Assembly (NCBI RefSeq): GCF_050003625.1
Contig: NC_134401.1
Span: 68,676,537-68,740,536 of the forward strand
DNA: 64,000 bases
Reading direction: 5' to 3'
Origin: Haematobia irritans
Lineage: Eukaryota; Arthropoda; Insecta; Diptera; Muscidae
Shown: piece after piece, positions 43,674 through 54,471 of the stretch
Layout of the letters: every line of letters starts with the position of its first letter
Numbering within the stretch: position 1 is the stretch's first letter
The notes under the pieces: model-generated
Seen by the model: only the letters and a program-made list of their open reading frames with translations
What the model was told of the DNA's origin: nothing
Databases searched by the model: none
Made by a program: the position numbers and the translations under genes

Positions 43674-44580
43674 ACTTAATTCCGTAGACCACCATGGTTG
43701 TCGATTTTTCCCCCTTGGCTTCCCTCTAGGGCATGCAGCTTTTAGTGAGATGTTGAAGGCCTTAGTAATCCGCTTCACTGCGTGTTCGATATCTTGCACA
43801 TTTCTCATATTTGTCTCTGTTATTTCCGGTATCATCATATTGAACGATTCCCTATACCTATTCCAGTCAGCTTTCCTAACATTTGGCGGAAATATGGTCT
43901 TGGTGGTATGAACATCAAATTTGAAACTGATGTAGCGATGATCTGAGAAGCTGTGTTCACTTAAAAGCTGCCACTCAGATATCATTTCATTCAGTGCTTG
44001 CGAGGCCAAGGTGATGTCCAAAACCTCTTGCCTGTTTTTAGTGACAAAGGTTGGGCAACTCCCTTGTTGCAAACTACCAGATTAGTACGCAAAATAAACT
44101 GTATTAGCGACTCTCCCCTTGCATTAGTATCACTACTTCCCCATATACTATGATGCACATTCGTATCGCATCCCATAATGAGTTTCGTCTTTGACTCCTC
44201 AACTAAGGTCTTAACGGCACATGGAGGCATCTCCCTGTCATGTCCCTTGTAGACCGAAGATACCCCATATTGCCATTTGGCTATTTATAAATTGGCAACG
44301 ACAGTGTCTGCATTGCACATTGAAGGAAGCAGAAACAAGTTAAGCTCGTTTTTAGCAATTATACAGGCTCGATTTACATTATTACCAGTATACTGCAATA
44401 GTTTGAACTCCGGAGTACTTAATTCACATAGTTTGTTTCTATAAACATATGGTTCTTGAATAAGAACTATGTCTATGTCCCCTTTCATCAGGAGAACTTT
44501 TAAGGCAGAACATTCAGCCTTACAATGATGGAGATTTATCTGGAGGATCCGTAGGACTATCGAGATTTTCACATCATCAC
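43674..44580 (-). pseudogene. LINE A copy 2: endonuclease
   Basis: Pieces in three frames: 44572-44285 (LRILQINLHHCKAECSALKV, DIVLIQEPYVYRNKL), 44230-43991 (KLIMGCDTNVHHSIWGSSDT, the GxDxNxH block) and 44072-43644 (SEHSFSDHRYISFKFD, the catalytic SDH). This is an APE-type endonuclease of a LINE. Frameshifts separate the pieces. Confidence 0.87.
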
Positions 44581-44721
44581 ATCACATCAGCCGCTTCAAT
44601 CGAGTCATCAAGAATGGCCTCTTCAGAGATCTCGATGACTCTCGCAATAACCATAGGTTCAACTTTGGTGAGTTCTGAGGCAGTAGAAACCTCCTCTCGC
44701 ATACGGTTTCTATCCATGTCT

Positions 44722-45720
44722 TCAACTTTGGTATCTCCCTCGACTTCGACAAGAGGATCCGCTTACTTCTGATTCAGACAGAGGCTTGTTCATTTCTGAA
44801 TCCTTTAACTGATCATTTTTATATACCTTCATTTGGATATAATGAAAGCCATAACATACACGGCCCTGGGACTTTGCAAGATGTTGCGAAGACTGAGTGT
44901 TCAATATAAACACTGCATGCCGTCTTGGTCCATCCACTTCATCCAAACGGCCAACCTTACAATCAGCTGTTGGAAGATCTGGATTGCATCGTTTCAGTTT
45001 ATTTAAAATAGATTCAGGGTCAGAAGGGTTTGCAGGTATCCACGCATGTGCTCTAGGTTTAGCCGGTATGTCTTTCTTTTCGACTAACTCTAGAGCAGCT
45101 CCTTCCCAAACTTCACCAATTAGTATCAGAGCAGCTTTAAAACATTCTATAGACCTCTGGTCCTCAAATGCGACTAGCTTAGATAGTCCTTGATACCAAC
45201 CAGCTTCTTGGTGTCGAGGATCTGGGCCGAGAAACTTTTCCAGCACCTGTGAGTAGACGACAGACAGAGGATTCTCAATTTCCCCCCATTTTTGCTTTGG
45301 AACCATACCGTCCAATGCTCCTTTATTAATGATAACCATCACAAGACTGCCTTTAGCAACTGAGGCAGGAGGATGTCAGCTCATCCCGTGATCGTTCCCT
45401 TTTTCCAGCCTCAAGAATACCTTGAGCCCATTTTAAGGAATCGCTTTGTTTAGTCGACAGCGTGCTTGGGTCGACTGATCCTAAGTTCTTTAGGTTAAAC
45501 AAAGCATTTCTGCGTTCCTTGAATCTCTTTCGTGAGAGATGCCGTTACTTTGGAAAAGGTTCGACTTGTCAAAGTGTCGCCACCTGTCGACCCGTCTACA
45601 GGTCGACTAATTGGTCCTAACTCTTGGTCATTGCCCAAATTTATAACTCCAGTCGATACCCGTCCACTGGGCCCTGAAGTTAGCAACCCAGTGGATGACT
45701 TTGAATTTCGCTGCATGGTG
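44722..45720 (-). pseudogene. LINE A copy 2: ORF1 (DUF4780-like)
   Basis: The main frame 45342-44722 (206 codons) has GALDGMVPKQKWGEIENPLS, GWYQGLSKLVAFEDQRSIEC, then PRAHAWIPANPSDPESILNK, RLDEVDGPRRHAVFILNTQS and YGFHYIQMKVYKND. This two-part layout is that of the DUF4780 proteins encoded by ORF1 of LOA/Outcast-like elements in flies (family knowledge). The N-terminal 73 codons (45716-45495) are in another frame, Ser/Thr/Gly-rich. ORF1 proteins bind the element RNA. Confidence 0.8.
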
Positions 45721-45867
45721 GCTTAATATCCCACCACACTTGAAATTCTTAGTAGGTACCTATTACGATGAGTTTATCCGCTATTAAACACGTCCGTTCC
45801 GTTCGACGGTTGAATAGAATAATCGTAAATATAACTTATAACGATAATTTTTTATTGATGACAATAA

Positions 45868-45960
45868 CACCTGGGCTACGTCCCAGTGGATAGTGTGTTG
45901 GCTTACAAACTGTGGTCCGCGGTTCGAATCCACGTCTGGCAAAAGGTAAAATTTATAAAA
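45868..45960 (+). mobile_element. tRNA-like SINE head, second family
   Basis: An A-box-like TAGTGTGTTGG (45891-45901) and a B box GGTTCGAATCC (45921-45931) are 20 bp apart, with a terminal CTGGCAAAAGG. This spacing is shorter than in the SINE at 29284. The body may extend to about 46080 without recognisable ends. Confidence 0.65.
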
Positions 45961-46082
45961 TTGAATAATCTCTTCTACAATGTTTGTATTACAGACAAAG
46001 GTGCGAAGAACTAAAAAAACCTCGCAGAAGTGAGAAGAATGTGAGGAAATATACAATTAGCCAGAAAAATTTTGAGCACAAT

Positions 46083-46725
46083 CTTCTTTGGGAGAAAATT
46101 CTTCTAAGCATATTATATGTTCACATAAAACAAACATAATAGCATATAGTTTTTGGGAAGACAACATTATTGAATTTGGATGGAAAAATACAAAATGTTT
46201 GGAACTTATACTACTATTTACTACTACCGTTTAGACCAATATGCTTTCAAACATACTGTTATGTTAGAATTTATAATATATTTTTGGTGCTTTATGCCCT
46301 TCGGGAGTTGGCATCTTCCTCTTTACTTGCCTCAACATGCGGACAAGACTCGGGGGGAGTAATGATACAGAGTTGGATGGTTGAGATATTCGATAGAATA
46401 TTTTGATGAATGAGATTTCTTGTAAATGAAACATTACTTTTTTATGTTGTTGCATTCATCAAATCATAATTCTAATGAAGATGAATGGGAGGTCGTCTTT
46501 TTCTTTTTCAATTTCATCGCGTAACAAGCGCGAATTAAGTGGGACTGAAAATATAGCTTAGTAATGAATAGAAAAAATACAATGGTGCCATAAAGACAGT
46601 GTGATATATTGTTGTGAAAATTAAACGCATAACACGAAGAGTTCGTTATATGCCAAGCGTGAGATCTTTTTGTTTTATTATTTATTTATTCAATTCATCT
46701 GTACTAATATTTCGCAATTTTCTTT
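46083..46725. other. Non-coding stretch
   Basis: No gene is supported; small frames here are chance. Confidence 0.5.
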
Positions 46726-46783
46726 GAATTGCTTCCTGAGAGGTACATGATACATAAGACGATTACTATACACAAAAATTCTT

Positions 46784-46853
46784 AGTGAAGCATCACTGCC
46801 CTCGTCAGCTTTCTGCAATAGGGAGCTGCTCACAAGAGCAGTGATGCTTCACT
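46784..46853. repeat. 70-bp hairpin, copy 1
   Basis: AGTGAAGCATCACTGC pairs with GCAGTGATGCTTCACT around CTCGTCAGC...GCTGCTCACAAG. The inner stem is mismatched here but perfect in copy 2 at 47293-47362. Confidence 0.88.
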
Positions 46854-46960
46854 AGCTCTAATGCGCTTTACAGACTATCAGTTATTCCGGACGGAATGTC
46901 TGAATTGCTTCCTGAGAGGTACATGATACATAAGACGATTACTATACACAAACATTCTTA

Positions 46961-47290
46961 TGGTGTTTTCTTTTCTGAAAAAAAGTGATTTGCCTTCATT
47001 TTGTCTACAGATTGCGCATTTTTAAAATGTTACCAGCAACCTAAAAAAATGCTATCATTTCAGCGGGCAGAAAAGAATTCAAAGAAGGAAACAGGGCAAT
47101 CGCAGCACTCTCGTTTGTTGGCAGTGCTGAAAATGCCCGTAATTTGCCTCTAATGGTGGCGCTATTTTCACAACAGAATTCGAAGCCTTTTCGCACTTTT
47201 GCCTGTTTTTTTTAGAAAAGAATCTAAAGAGTACATTTTCCGGGCAAAATGCAAAAAAGTGTGCATTTTTTACAAGAAAAGAAAACGCCA
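46961..47290. mobile_element. MITE with TGGYGTTTTCTTTTCT ends
   Basis: Left TGGTGTTTTCTTTTCT, right complement of TGGCGTTTTCTTTTCT, with TTA on both sides (46958-46960 and 47291-47293). Comparison with unit 1 shows the empty site (ATTCTTAGTGAAGC), which proves the insertion. Confidence 0.93.
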
Positions 47291-47292
47291 TT

Positions 47293-47362
47293 AGTGAAGC
47301 ATCACTGCCCTCGTCAGCTTTCTGCAATAGGGAGCTGCTGACGAGAGCAGTGATGCTTCACT
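47293..47362. repeat. 70-bp hairpin, copy 2
   Basis: Arms AGTGAAGCATCACTGC and CTCGTCAGC pair fully with GCTGACGAG and GCAGTGATGCTTCACT. Confidence 0.9.
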
Positions 47363-47650
47363 AACTCTAATGCGCTTTACAGACTATCAGTTATTCCGGA
47401 CGGAATGTTGGTGTTTGTGAAGAATCTTACAGTGTGTCAGATCGACACGACTTGTCGGCGATGACTAAATAATCGGTAAATGTGTTATCGATCCCATAAA
47501 CATGCAGCATATCGATTATGCCTTCGGACTTAACTGATAATGTGTCCAATATATGCGATATGTTCGACACGAGCACTGTCGTCCGAAATATCTGATAATC
47601 TGTAAAGGGCATAATAAGAATTTTTGTGCATGTATAGTAATTGTGTTAAT

Positions 47651-48035
47651 GTCTACTACGTCGTACTGCAACGGCATATGCATCGATGGACTTTCGTGTA
47701 AGTGATCATGATTATTATTACAACAAAATTTATTTATTACTAAACTACATTCTTATTTAAAGGGTTTATATACTAAGCCATTATCTGACACCAAAACTGG
47801 TAATTCATTCAATATTTAAAAATAACTTCATTAAAAAAAAAACTATATGATTTGATTTACTTTACTTTGAATAAAATATGTATTTTCCATAAATGAATTG
47901 AATTAGAATTTAAATTGAAGAGAGCCAAAGGGATTTGAAGTGGATACAACATTTGAAAGATATATAGTAAGAACGGTGAGGGCAGCGTGCAAATCATCTA
48001 TAACCCAGTACAAATAATGATAAGTTATTTTAATG
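47651..48035. other. Non-coding AT-rich stretch
   Basis: No gene or repeat recognised. Confidence 0.5.
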
Positions 48036-48254
48036 TAGCTCGCGCAACGCACAGCCGTTGTTGTAGCTGACTGTTTGGCCAAAATGTCTAAAGGCAATAG
48101 ATGCATCATGATATTAAGGGAATCTGTTCCTGCCATACTGAATGCGCCTGAGATTCACAAGCAAGCCATACATTGAACTTTATCTAAACTTGTCGGCTGC
48201 TGAAGTCCCGGCCACAGACTAAAACGCCATATAGCATTATAGGTCTAACCACTG

Positions 48255-49779
48255 ATGATACCGGAAGTGCCGGAGACAAATATGAGCACTGTGCAAGATA
48301 TCGAACACGCAGTGGAGAGGATTACTAAGGCCTTCAACATTTCACTGAAAGCTGCATGCCCTAGAGGAAAGCCAAGGGGGAAAAATCGGCCGCCATGGTG
48401 GACTACGGAGTTAAGTAATAAGAGGAAATCCTGCAGGAAGCTCTTTAACAAAGCAAAGTCCACAAGAGCTCCGGAGGATTGGGACACTTACAAGATGAAT
48501 CTGAGAGAATATAAACGAGAACTGAGAAGGTCTCAACAAAACTCTTGGGACGATTACTGTAGCAGTATTGAGAATACGTCAGAGGCTTCCAGACTACGGA
48601 AGGTACTAGCATCCACTAACACCGCTCCAGGTTTCATTAAAACATCGGAGGGAAATTGGACAACGTCCAGTGAGGAGACGTTGGAAGTACTTTTGGACAC
48701 ACACTTCCTTGGAAATCAGACGGTTGAACCATGTTCCGGCGGTGTAACCTATCGAGGAAATTGTGTCGGAATCTAGAATAAAATGGGCTTTAAATAGCTT
48801 TGGACCATTCAAATCCCCCGGACCTGATGGAATTACTCCGGCGGAGTTACAGGCAGTGACTGAAAGAATTATCCCCTGGTTGACGGTGATATATAAACAA
48901 TGTATAAACTTAGCATATATTCCAGAAAAGTGGAGGGAAACAAAAGTCGTCTTCATACCTAAAGCAGGAAAAGCCTCTCACTCGAGTGCGAAGGATTTCC
49001 GACCAATCAGCTTATCCTCATTCCTACTTAAGACCCTGGAGAGGATGATAGACATGTATCTTAGAACTAGCGTGGATTCAGGTTTGCTCTCGAAACGACA
49101 ACATGCATACTCGAAGGGCAGGTCTACTGAGACCGCATTGCATGAACTGGTCAGCTTTATTGAAAGCTCACTATCTGTCAAAGAATACACAATCGTGGCG
49201 TTTCTAGACATCGAAGGGGCGTTCAATAATGTCCATCCGAGCTCAATATTAAATGGACTGACAACTCTGAATGTTGATCCAGGTATACTTAGGCTGTTAG
49301 ACGAACTTCTAATGAAGAGACGTATTTCAGCCACACTAGGACAAGCAAACATACAAAGGTATGTGAACAGAGGCACTCTCCAGGGAGGAGTTCTATCACC
49401 TCTTCTTTGGAATGTTGCTATAAACAACCTTCTGGTTTCTCTAGAAAAAGAAAGGATAAAAGTGGTGGCATACGCAGATGATGTTGCGCTAGCAGTCAGG
49501 GGAAAATTCCCATCCACAATCAGAGATATTATAAAGAGAGCTCTCCGGATGACTGAGAAATGGGCGAAAGATAATGGTCTTGGTGTAAATCCAGCAAAGA
49601 CAGAAATAGTCATGTACTGCAAAGATCGCAAAACTCCAACGGTTAGGCCCATTTCCTTAGGGGGTACTGAAATTCCCTTTGGTGAGTGTGCAAAATACCT
49701 TGGCGTTATTTTGGACAGGAAGCTGAATTTTAGGCTTAATATTGAAGAGAGGGCGAGAAAAGCCACGGTAGCTTTGTAA
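48255..49779 (+). pseudogene. LINE A copy 4: ORF2 linker and reverse transcriptase
   Basis: Two frames, 48255-48776 and 48763-49779, joined by a frameshift near 48765. The first has the post-endonuclease linker (KSCRKLFNKAKSTRAPEDWD). The second (338 codons) has a full RT: SPGPDGITPAELQAV, IPEKWRETKVVFIPKAGK, DFRPISLSSFLLKTLERM, FLDIEGAFNNVHPSSILNGL, RGTLQGGVLSPLLWNVAINN and the catalytic VVAYADDVALAV, then LGVNPAKTEIVMY and KYLGVIL. A 7-bp deletion at about 49779 ends the frame early. This is the best RT in the window and looks recently active. Confidence 0.92.
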
Positions 49780-49820
49780 AAAAGGCAATAGGGAAAAAGT
49801 GGGGACTACGACCAAAAATT

Positions 49821-51083
49821 GTGCATTGGCTATACACGGCAGTGGTTAGACCTATAATGCTATATGGTGTTGTAGTCTGGTGGCCGGCACTTCAGAAACC
49901 GACTTGTTTAGATAAAGTTCAGCGTATGGCGAGCTTATGTATCTCAGGCGCATTTAGTAAGACAGGAACAGACTCCCTTAATGTCATGCTACATCTATTG
50001 CCTTTAGACATTTTGGCCAAACAGTCAGCTGCAACAACGGCTGTGCGGTTGCGCGAGCTATCGCTGTGGTCGGAAAAAATTTACGGTCATAGCTCGGTCC
50101 TCAAAGTAATGCCAGATGTGCCTAACGCAGTGGATTACACCCTGGCAAAACCACTTTTCGACAAAAAGTTTGAAACTCTAATTCCCAACAGTGAGGCGTG
50201 GTGTACACAGACCCCGGGGAATAAAAGATATATAGATTTCTATACTGATGGCTCCAAGTTGAATGGACAAGTGGGGTTCGGAGTATATTCTTAAGATCTG
50301 GAAATTCGAATAGCGAAAAGATTACCTAATCACTGTAGTGTTTTTCAGGCTGAAATATTGGCAATAAGAGAGGTGGTGAATTGGCTGAGAAGTAATGTTC
50401 CAACAAATATTGGCATTAATATATACTCAGACAGTCAACCTGCAATAAAATCCTTGGACTCTGTGTTCCTTAACTCAAAAACGGCCATAGACTGCCGCAA
50501 ATCTCTCAACGAGATGGCTGAGCAGTACAATATTCACCTAATATGGGTGCCTGGTCATAGTAACATACCGGGGAACTGTGAAGCAGATGTGTTAGCAAGG
50601 CTAGGAACTACCTTACATATTCCCAGGGAACTAGAATCTGTTGGTATGCCTCTGGCCACCTGCAAGCTCTTACTGCGTGAGAAGGCTGTTATGATGGCCA
50701 ATATTCGATGGGAAAATTGCAAGGTTTGTAACGACACCAAGCAAATATGGCCCCATTTAAACTTAAACCGCACACTAGATATGCTAGTGTTCTCAAGGCG
50801 TCAGATAGCACTCCTAATATCTGCTATAACGGGTCGCTGCCTGATAGGCGAATTTGCAAAAACTATAGGTGCGAAGTATAATGACTATTGTATAAGCTGT
50901 CATGACGTGGAGGAAAAGGAATCAATTAAACACCTCTTGTGTGAGTGTCCTGCTTTTTGTGTAAGGCGTAAGCGAATTTTAGGAGCATATAGCTTTAGAT
51001 TACTGGCTGACCTGGAAAACGTTAACTTAAGCAGTTTGTTAATGTTTTTGGTGCAATCTGGTTGGTTCCACAAAAGTAAATAA
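49821..51083 (+). pseudogene. LINE A copy 4: RNase H and C-terminal zinc-finger-like region
   Basis: Two frames (49821-50294 and 50358-51083) separated by a stop at 50292 where copy 1 has an Asn codon. RNase H residues are all present: YTDGSKLNGQVGFGVYS (Asp), FQAEILAIREV (Glu), IYSDSQPAIKS (Asp) and GNCEADVLARLG (Asp). The C-terminus has YCISCHDVEEKESIKHLLCECP, a CX2C..HX4C-type motif found at the end of many LINE ORF2 proteins. Ends with TAA at 51081. Confidence 0.92.
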
Positions 51084-52328
51084 TAGAGAAGGTTCAGTGG
51101 TTAAGACTAGAAGTGCCCATATGTAATAGGTACTTTTAGTTAAATGTGGTATCACAATGGACTGAATAGTCTAAGTGAGCCTGAAATTTAATCGAGCTGC
51201 CACTTTAACCTAACCTAACCTAACCACTGCCGTGTATAGCCAATGCAATTTTTTCCCACCCACTTTTTTACAAGAGTACCGTTGCTTTTTTCGCCCTTTC
51301 CTCAATATTAAGCTTAAATTTCAGTTTCCTGTCAAATATAACGGTATTTTGCACACTCACCAAAGGGAATTTTAATACCACCTAAGGAGATGGGCTTAAC
51401 TGTGGGAATTTTGTGTTCTTTGCAGTACTTGACTATTTCTGAAATACGTCTCTTCGTTAGAAGTTCGTCTAACAGCCTAAGTATACCTGGATCAACATTC
51501 AGAGTTGTCAGTCCATTTAATATCAAGCTCGGATGGACGTTGTTGAATGTCCATTCGATGTCTATAAACGCCACGATTGTGTATTCATTGACAGATAGTG
51601 AGCTTTCAATAAATCTTATTAGTTCATGCAATGCGGTCTCAGAAGACCTGCCCTTCGAGTATGCATGCTGTCGTTTCGAGAGCAAACTTGAATCGACGCT
51701 AGTTCTAAGATAAATAACTATCACCATCTACAGAGTCTCAAGTAGGAATGAGGATAAGCTGAATTGGAAATCCTTCGCACTCGAGTGAGAGGCTTTTTCT
51801 TCTTTAGGTATAAATATATGCACTTTTCTGGAATATATGTTATGTTTATACATCCTTTATGTATTACCGTCAACCAAGGGATAATTCTATCAGTCACTGC
51901 TTGTAACTCCGCCGGAGTAATTCCATCAGGTCCGGGGGATTTGAAATACTATGATGTGCATTTGCATCACATCCCATAATGAGTTTTTTCTTTGTTTTCA
52001 GTGACTCCTCAACCAAGGTCTTAACGGCACATGGAGGCTCTCCCTATCATGTCCCATCTAGACCGAAGATACCCAATATATGCATTTGACTATCTCTATA
52101 CTGGCAACGACAGTGTCTGCGTTGCTCAATGAAGGAAGCAGAAATAAGTTTAGTTCGTTTTTGGCAATTATACATGCTCGATTTATATCTTTGCAGGTAT
52201 TATGCAAAAGTTTGAAACCCGGAGTACTTAATTCACAGATCTTGTTCTTATATACATATGGTTCTTGAATAAGAACTATATCTATATCTCCTTTCATCAG
52301 GAGAACTTTTAAGGCAGCACAAGCAGCC

Positions 52329-52871
52329 TTACAATGGTGAAGATTTATCTGGAGGAACCTTGGAACCATCCAAATTTGCAACCACCGTCACATCAGCCGT
52401 TTCGATTGAGTCTTCGAAGGCTTCGTCTTCACCGATTGTGAGGTTTGAGCCTGTAGAAGCTTCCGGCATACGATGTTCGTCAATGTCTGCAGTTTTAATG
52501 TGTCTTTCGCCTTCGCAAGAAGAGTTTTTCACTTCTGACTCTAGCGGAGGTCTGTCCGTTTCGGAATCCTTTGGCTGATCTCTTTTGTATACCTTCATAT
52601 GGATATCATGACAGCCATAACTTACACGTCCTTGGGTCTGGGCTAGATGTGGCAGCAACTCAATGTTCAATATAAACACCGCATGTCGTCTTGGTCCATC
52701 CACCTCATCCAAACGTCCAACCTTCCAATCGGCCGTTGGAAGATCTGGTTTACATTCCTTTAGTCTGTTTAATATTGACCCAGGATCAGGAGGGTTAGCA
52801 GGTATCAATGTGCTCTAGGTTTAGCCGGTATGTCTTTTTTCTCGACTAACTCCAAAGCGGCTCCTTTCCAA
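52329..52871 (-). pseudogene. LINE A copy 3: ORF1 C-terminal half
   Basis: Codes IPANPPDPGSILNRLKECKP, DLPTADWKVGRLDEVDGPRR and YGCHDIHMKVYKRDQ (DUF4780-like second half), then a Ser/Glu-rich tail that overlaps the endonuclease start in another frame. Cut at 52871 by LINE A copy 5. Confidence 0.82.
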
Positions 52872-53455
52872 ACGAACTGCAAAGCGGATGAGTTAGCAAG
52901 GCTAGGAACTACCTTACATATTCCCCGGGAACTAGAATCTGTTGGTATGCCCCTGGCTACTTGCACGCTCTTACTGCGTGAGAAGGCTGTTATGATGGCA
53001 AATGTTCGATGGGAGAATTGCAAGGGTTATAACGACACAAAGCAAATATGGCCCCATTTTAACTTAATCCGCACACTAGATATGCTAGTGTTCTCAAGAC
53101 GTCAGATATCACTCCAGATATCTGCTATTACGGGTCGCTGCCTGTTAGGCGATTTTGCAAAAACTATTGGCGCGAAGTATAATGACTACTGTATGAGCTG
53201 TCATGATGCGGAAAAGGAATCAATTAAACACGTTTTGTGTGAGTGTTCTGCATTTTGAATAAGGCGTAAGCGAATTTTAGGGGCATATAGCTTTAGATTA
53301 CTGGCGGACCTTGAAAACGTTAACTTAAGCTAAGTTAACTTAAGCAGTATGCTAATGTTTTTGGAACAATCTGGTTGGTTCAACAGAAGACAATAATCGA
53401 GAAGGTTCAGCGGTTAAAACTAGAAGTGCCCATATGTAATAGGTACCTTTAAATA
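52872..53455 (+). pseudogene. LINE A copy 5: ORF2 C-terminus
   Basis: Starts inside RNase H (CKADELARLGTTLHIPRELE) and runs to CMSCHDAEKESIKHVLCECS, then a TGA at 53256, a short duplication (GTTAACTTAAGC twice near 53320-53345) and the C-terminal FLEQSGWFNRRQ. It abuts copy 3 ORF1 on the left and copy 6 on the right with no target duplication seen. Confidence 0.85.
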
Positions 53456-53930
53456 AAACTGACTAGTTCATGCATTGCGGTCTCAGTAGACCGTTCGAGT
53501 AGGCATGCTGTCGTTTCGACAGCAATCTCGATTCGACGCTAGTTCTAAGAAAAATATCTATCATCCTCTCAAGAGTCTTAGAAAGAAATGAGGATTAGCT
53601 GATTGGTCGGAAATCCTTCGCACTCGAGTGAGTGGCGTTTCCCGCTTTAGGTATGAAAACGACCTTTGTTTCCCTCCACTTTCCTGGAATATATGCTAAG
53701 TTGACACGTCCTGTATATATCGCCGACAACCAGGGGATAATTCTGTCAGTCACTGCTTGTAACCCCGCCGGAGTAATTCAATCAGGTCCGGGGGATTTGA
53801 ATGGTCCAAAACTACTTAAAGCCCATTGTATTCTATATTCCGATACAATTTCCTCCGTAGGAAATGACCGCTGAGCCGCTGTAGCACCGCCTGAACATGG
53901 TTCAACGGTCTGATTTCCACAATTCTTGTT
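53456..53930 (-). pseudogene. LINE A copy 6: ORF2 linker and start of RT
   Basis: Minus-strand segment equivalent to 40856-41300, starting at the same internal point (CTGACTAGTTCATGCATTGC), and sharing the CTCGATTCGACGCTAGTTCT form. Includes SFGPFKSPGPD and the RT lead-in. Frameshifts present. Confidence 0.82.
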
Positions 53931-54471
53931 GGAGGCATTATTTTTGTTTTTATATCGTTTGGGCAAGATTCACTGGGTATAGATTATGTGTTTTTTCGTT
54001 TGATATCCTTTAACTTATATAATGGTAGAAAATTTGTACATTTGACATTGTTCCGTAAAGACAAAGCACTACAAAAATACCTTTTTTTATTTCAATGTTT
54101 ATTTTTGTGTATTTTGCGAGTTGTTGATTTGTTGCTTTTTCGTTCTAGTACTGTTTAAAATAAAATTTAATGTACGTCTTGTCGCATAAATCATATATAC
54201 CTACCCCCTTCATTCACCACCTAAATAAATGGAATTAAATAAACGAAGCTAAATATATTGCAAAAACTGTTATATAAAAAAACTAATACAAATTTATTTG
54301 TATACCCCGATTGTAAGGCAGTATTTCACATATTCAATTTTAAAGCCTAATTTGAACTTATATGTAAATTAATTCTAATTATAGTTTAAAACTATTACAA
54401 ATTAGTGTTCTTACTGAAAATAATATTGCTTAAAATATTTGAATATGATATATTTAGTAGAACATAGGATG
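53931..54471. other. 3' flank of pangolin, probable 3' UTR
   Basis: AT-rich, no ORF. On the minus strand, downstream of the pangolin stop, TTTATT complements (AATAAA) occur at about 54293 and 54110, and an A-run of seven directly follows AAT at about 54081. These may mark the 3' end of the transcript or retrocopy. Confidence 0.5.

Larger units (their letters stand above)
40856..45735 (-). mobile_element. LINE A copy 2, interrupted by a nested element
   Basis: Reading right to left: ORF1 (45716-44722), endonuclease (44572-43674), then a 2171-bp DNA element (41500-43670), then ORF2 linker and the first RT blocks (41496-40856). It is truncated in the RT at the left end. Its start near 45716 (CCACCATGC context) gives the only nearly complete LINE A ORF1 in view. 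Confidence 0.88.
46726..47650. repeat. Tandemly duplicated cassette facing an inverted single copy
   Basis: Unit 1 (46726-46901) and unit 2 (46902-47408) have the same order: an X block (GAATTGCTTCCTGAGAGGTA...ATTCTTA), a 70-bp hairpin, then a Y block (GCTTTACAGACTATCAGTTA...GGAATG). Unit 2 is longer because a 330-bp MITE sits between X and the hairpin. An inverted copy of X-Y without the hairpin occurs at about 47570-47650 (TCTGATAATCTGTAAAGGGC, AAGAATTTTTGTGCATG). So the whole looks like a long-TIR element whose left arm was invaded and duplicated. Confidence 0.8.
48251..51221 (+). mobile_element. LINE A copy 4, inserted in copy 3
   Basis: A 5'-truncated LINE A runs from the end of the endonuclease to a 3' tail of (TAACC)n at about 51195-51221. 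CTAACCACTG lies at both junctions (48241-48250 and up to 51225), and the minus-strand LINE A sequence is continuous across it. The 3' UTR 51084-51195 contains GTGGTATCACAATGGACTGA, the block shared with the SINE. Confidence 0.93.
48036..52871 (-). mobile_element. LINE A copy 3 (minus), host of LINE A copy 4
   Basis: Minus-strand pieces 48036-48250 (RT-RNase H linker) and 51222-52871 (RT, endonuclease, ORF1) are collinear and interrupted by copy 4. 51727-51332 contains YLRTSVDSSLLSKRQHAYSK and a deletion that joins RRIS directly to EIVKYCK, losing the YADD block. 52381-52058 is endonuclease (FLQINLHHCKAACAALKVLL). 52808-52329 is ORF1 (RLDEVDGPRRHAVFILNIEL). A further deletion joins the RT lead-in to endonuclease near 51945. 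Confidence 0.87.

Noticed and set aside
48036..48260. LINE A 5' inversion by twin priming
   Set aside because: The inverted piece comes from further 3' in the element than the start of the direct piece, and its sequence continues beyond the + copy at 51222. It is part of the older minus copy that was interrupted.
48978..49766. 262-codon minus-strand frame
   Set aside because: It is the antisense of the LINE A RT; the + frame carries all conserved RT blocks.
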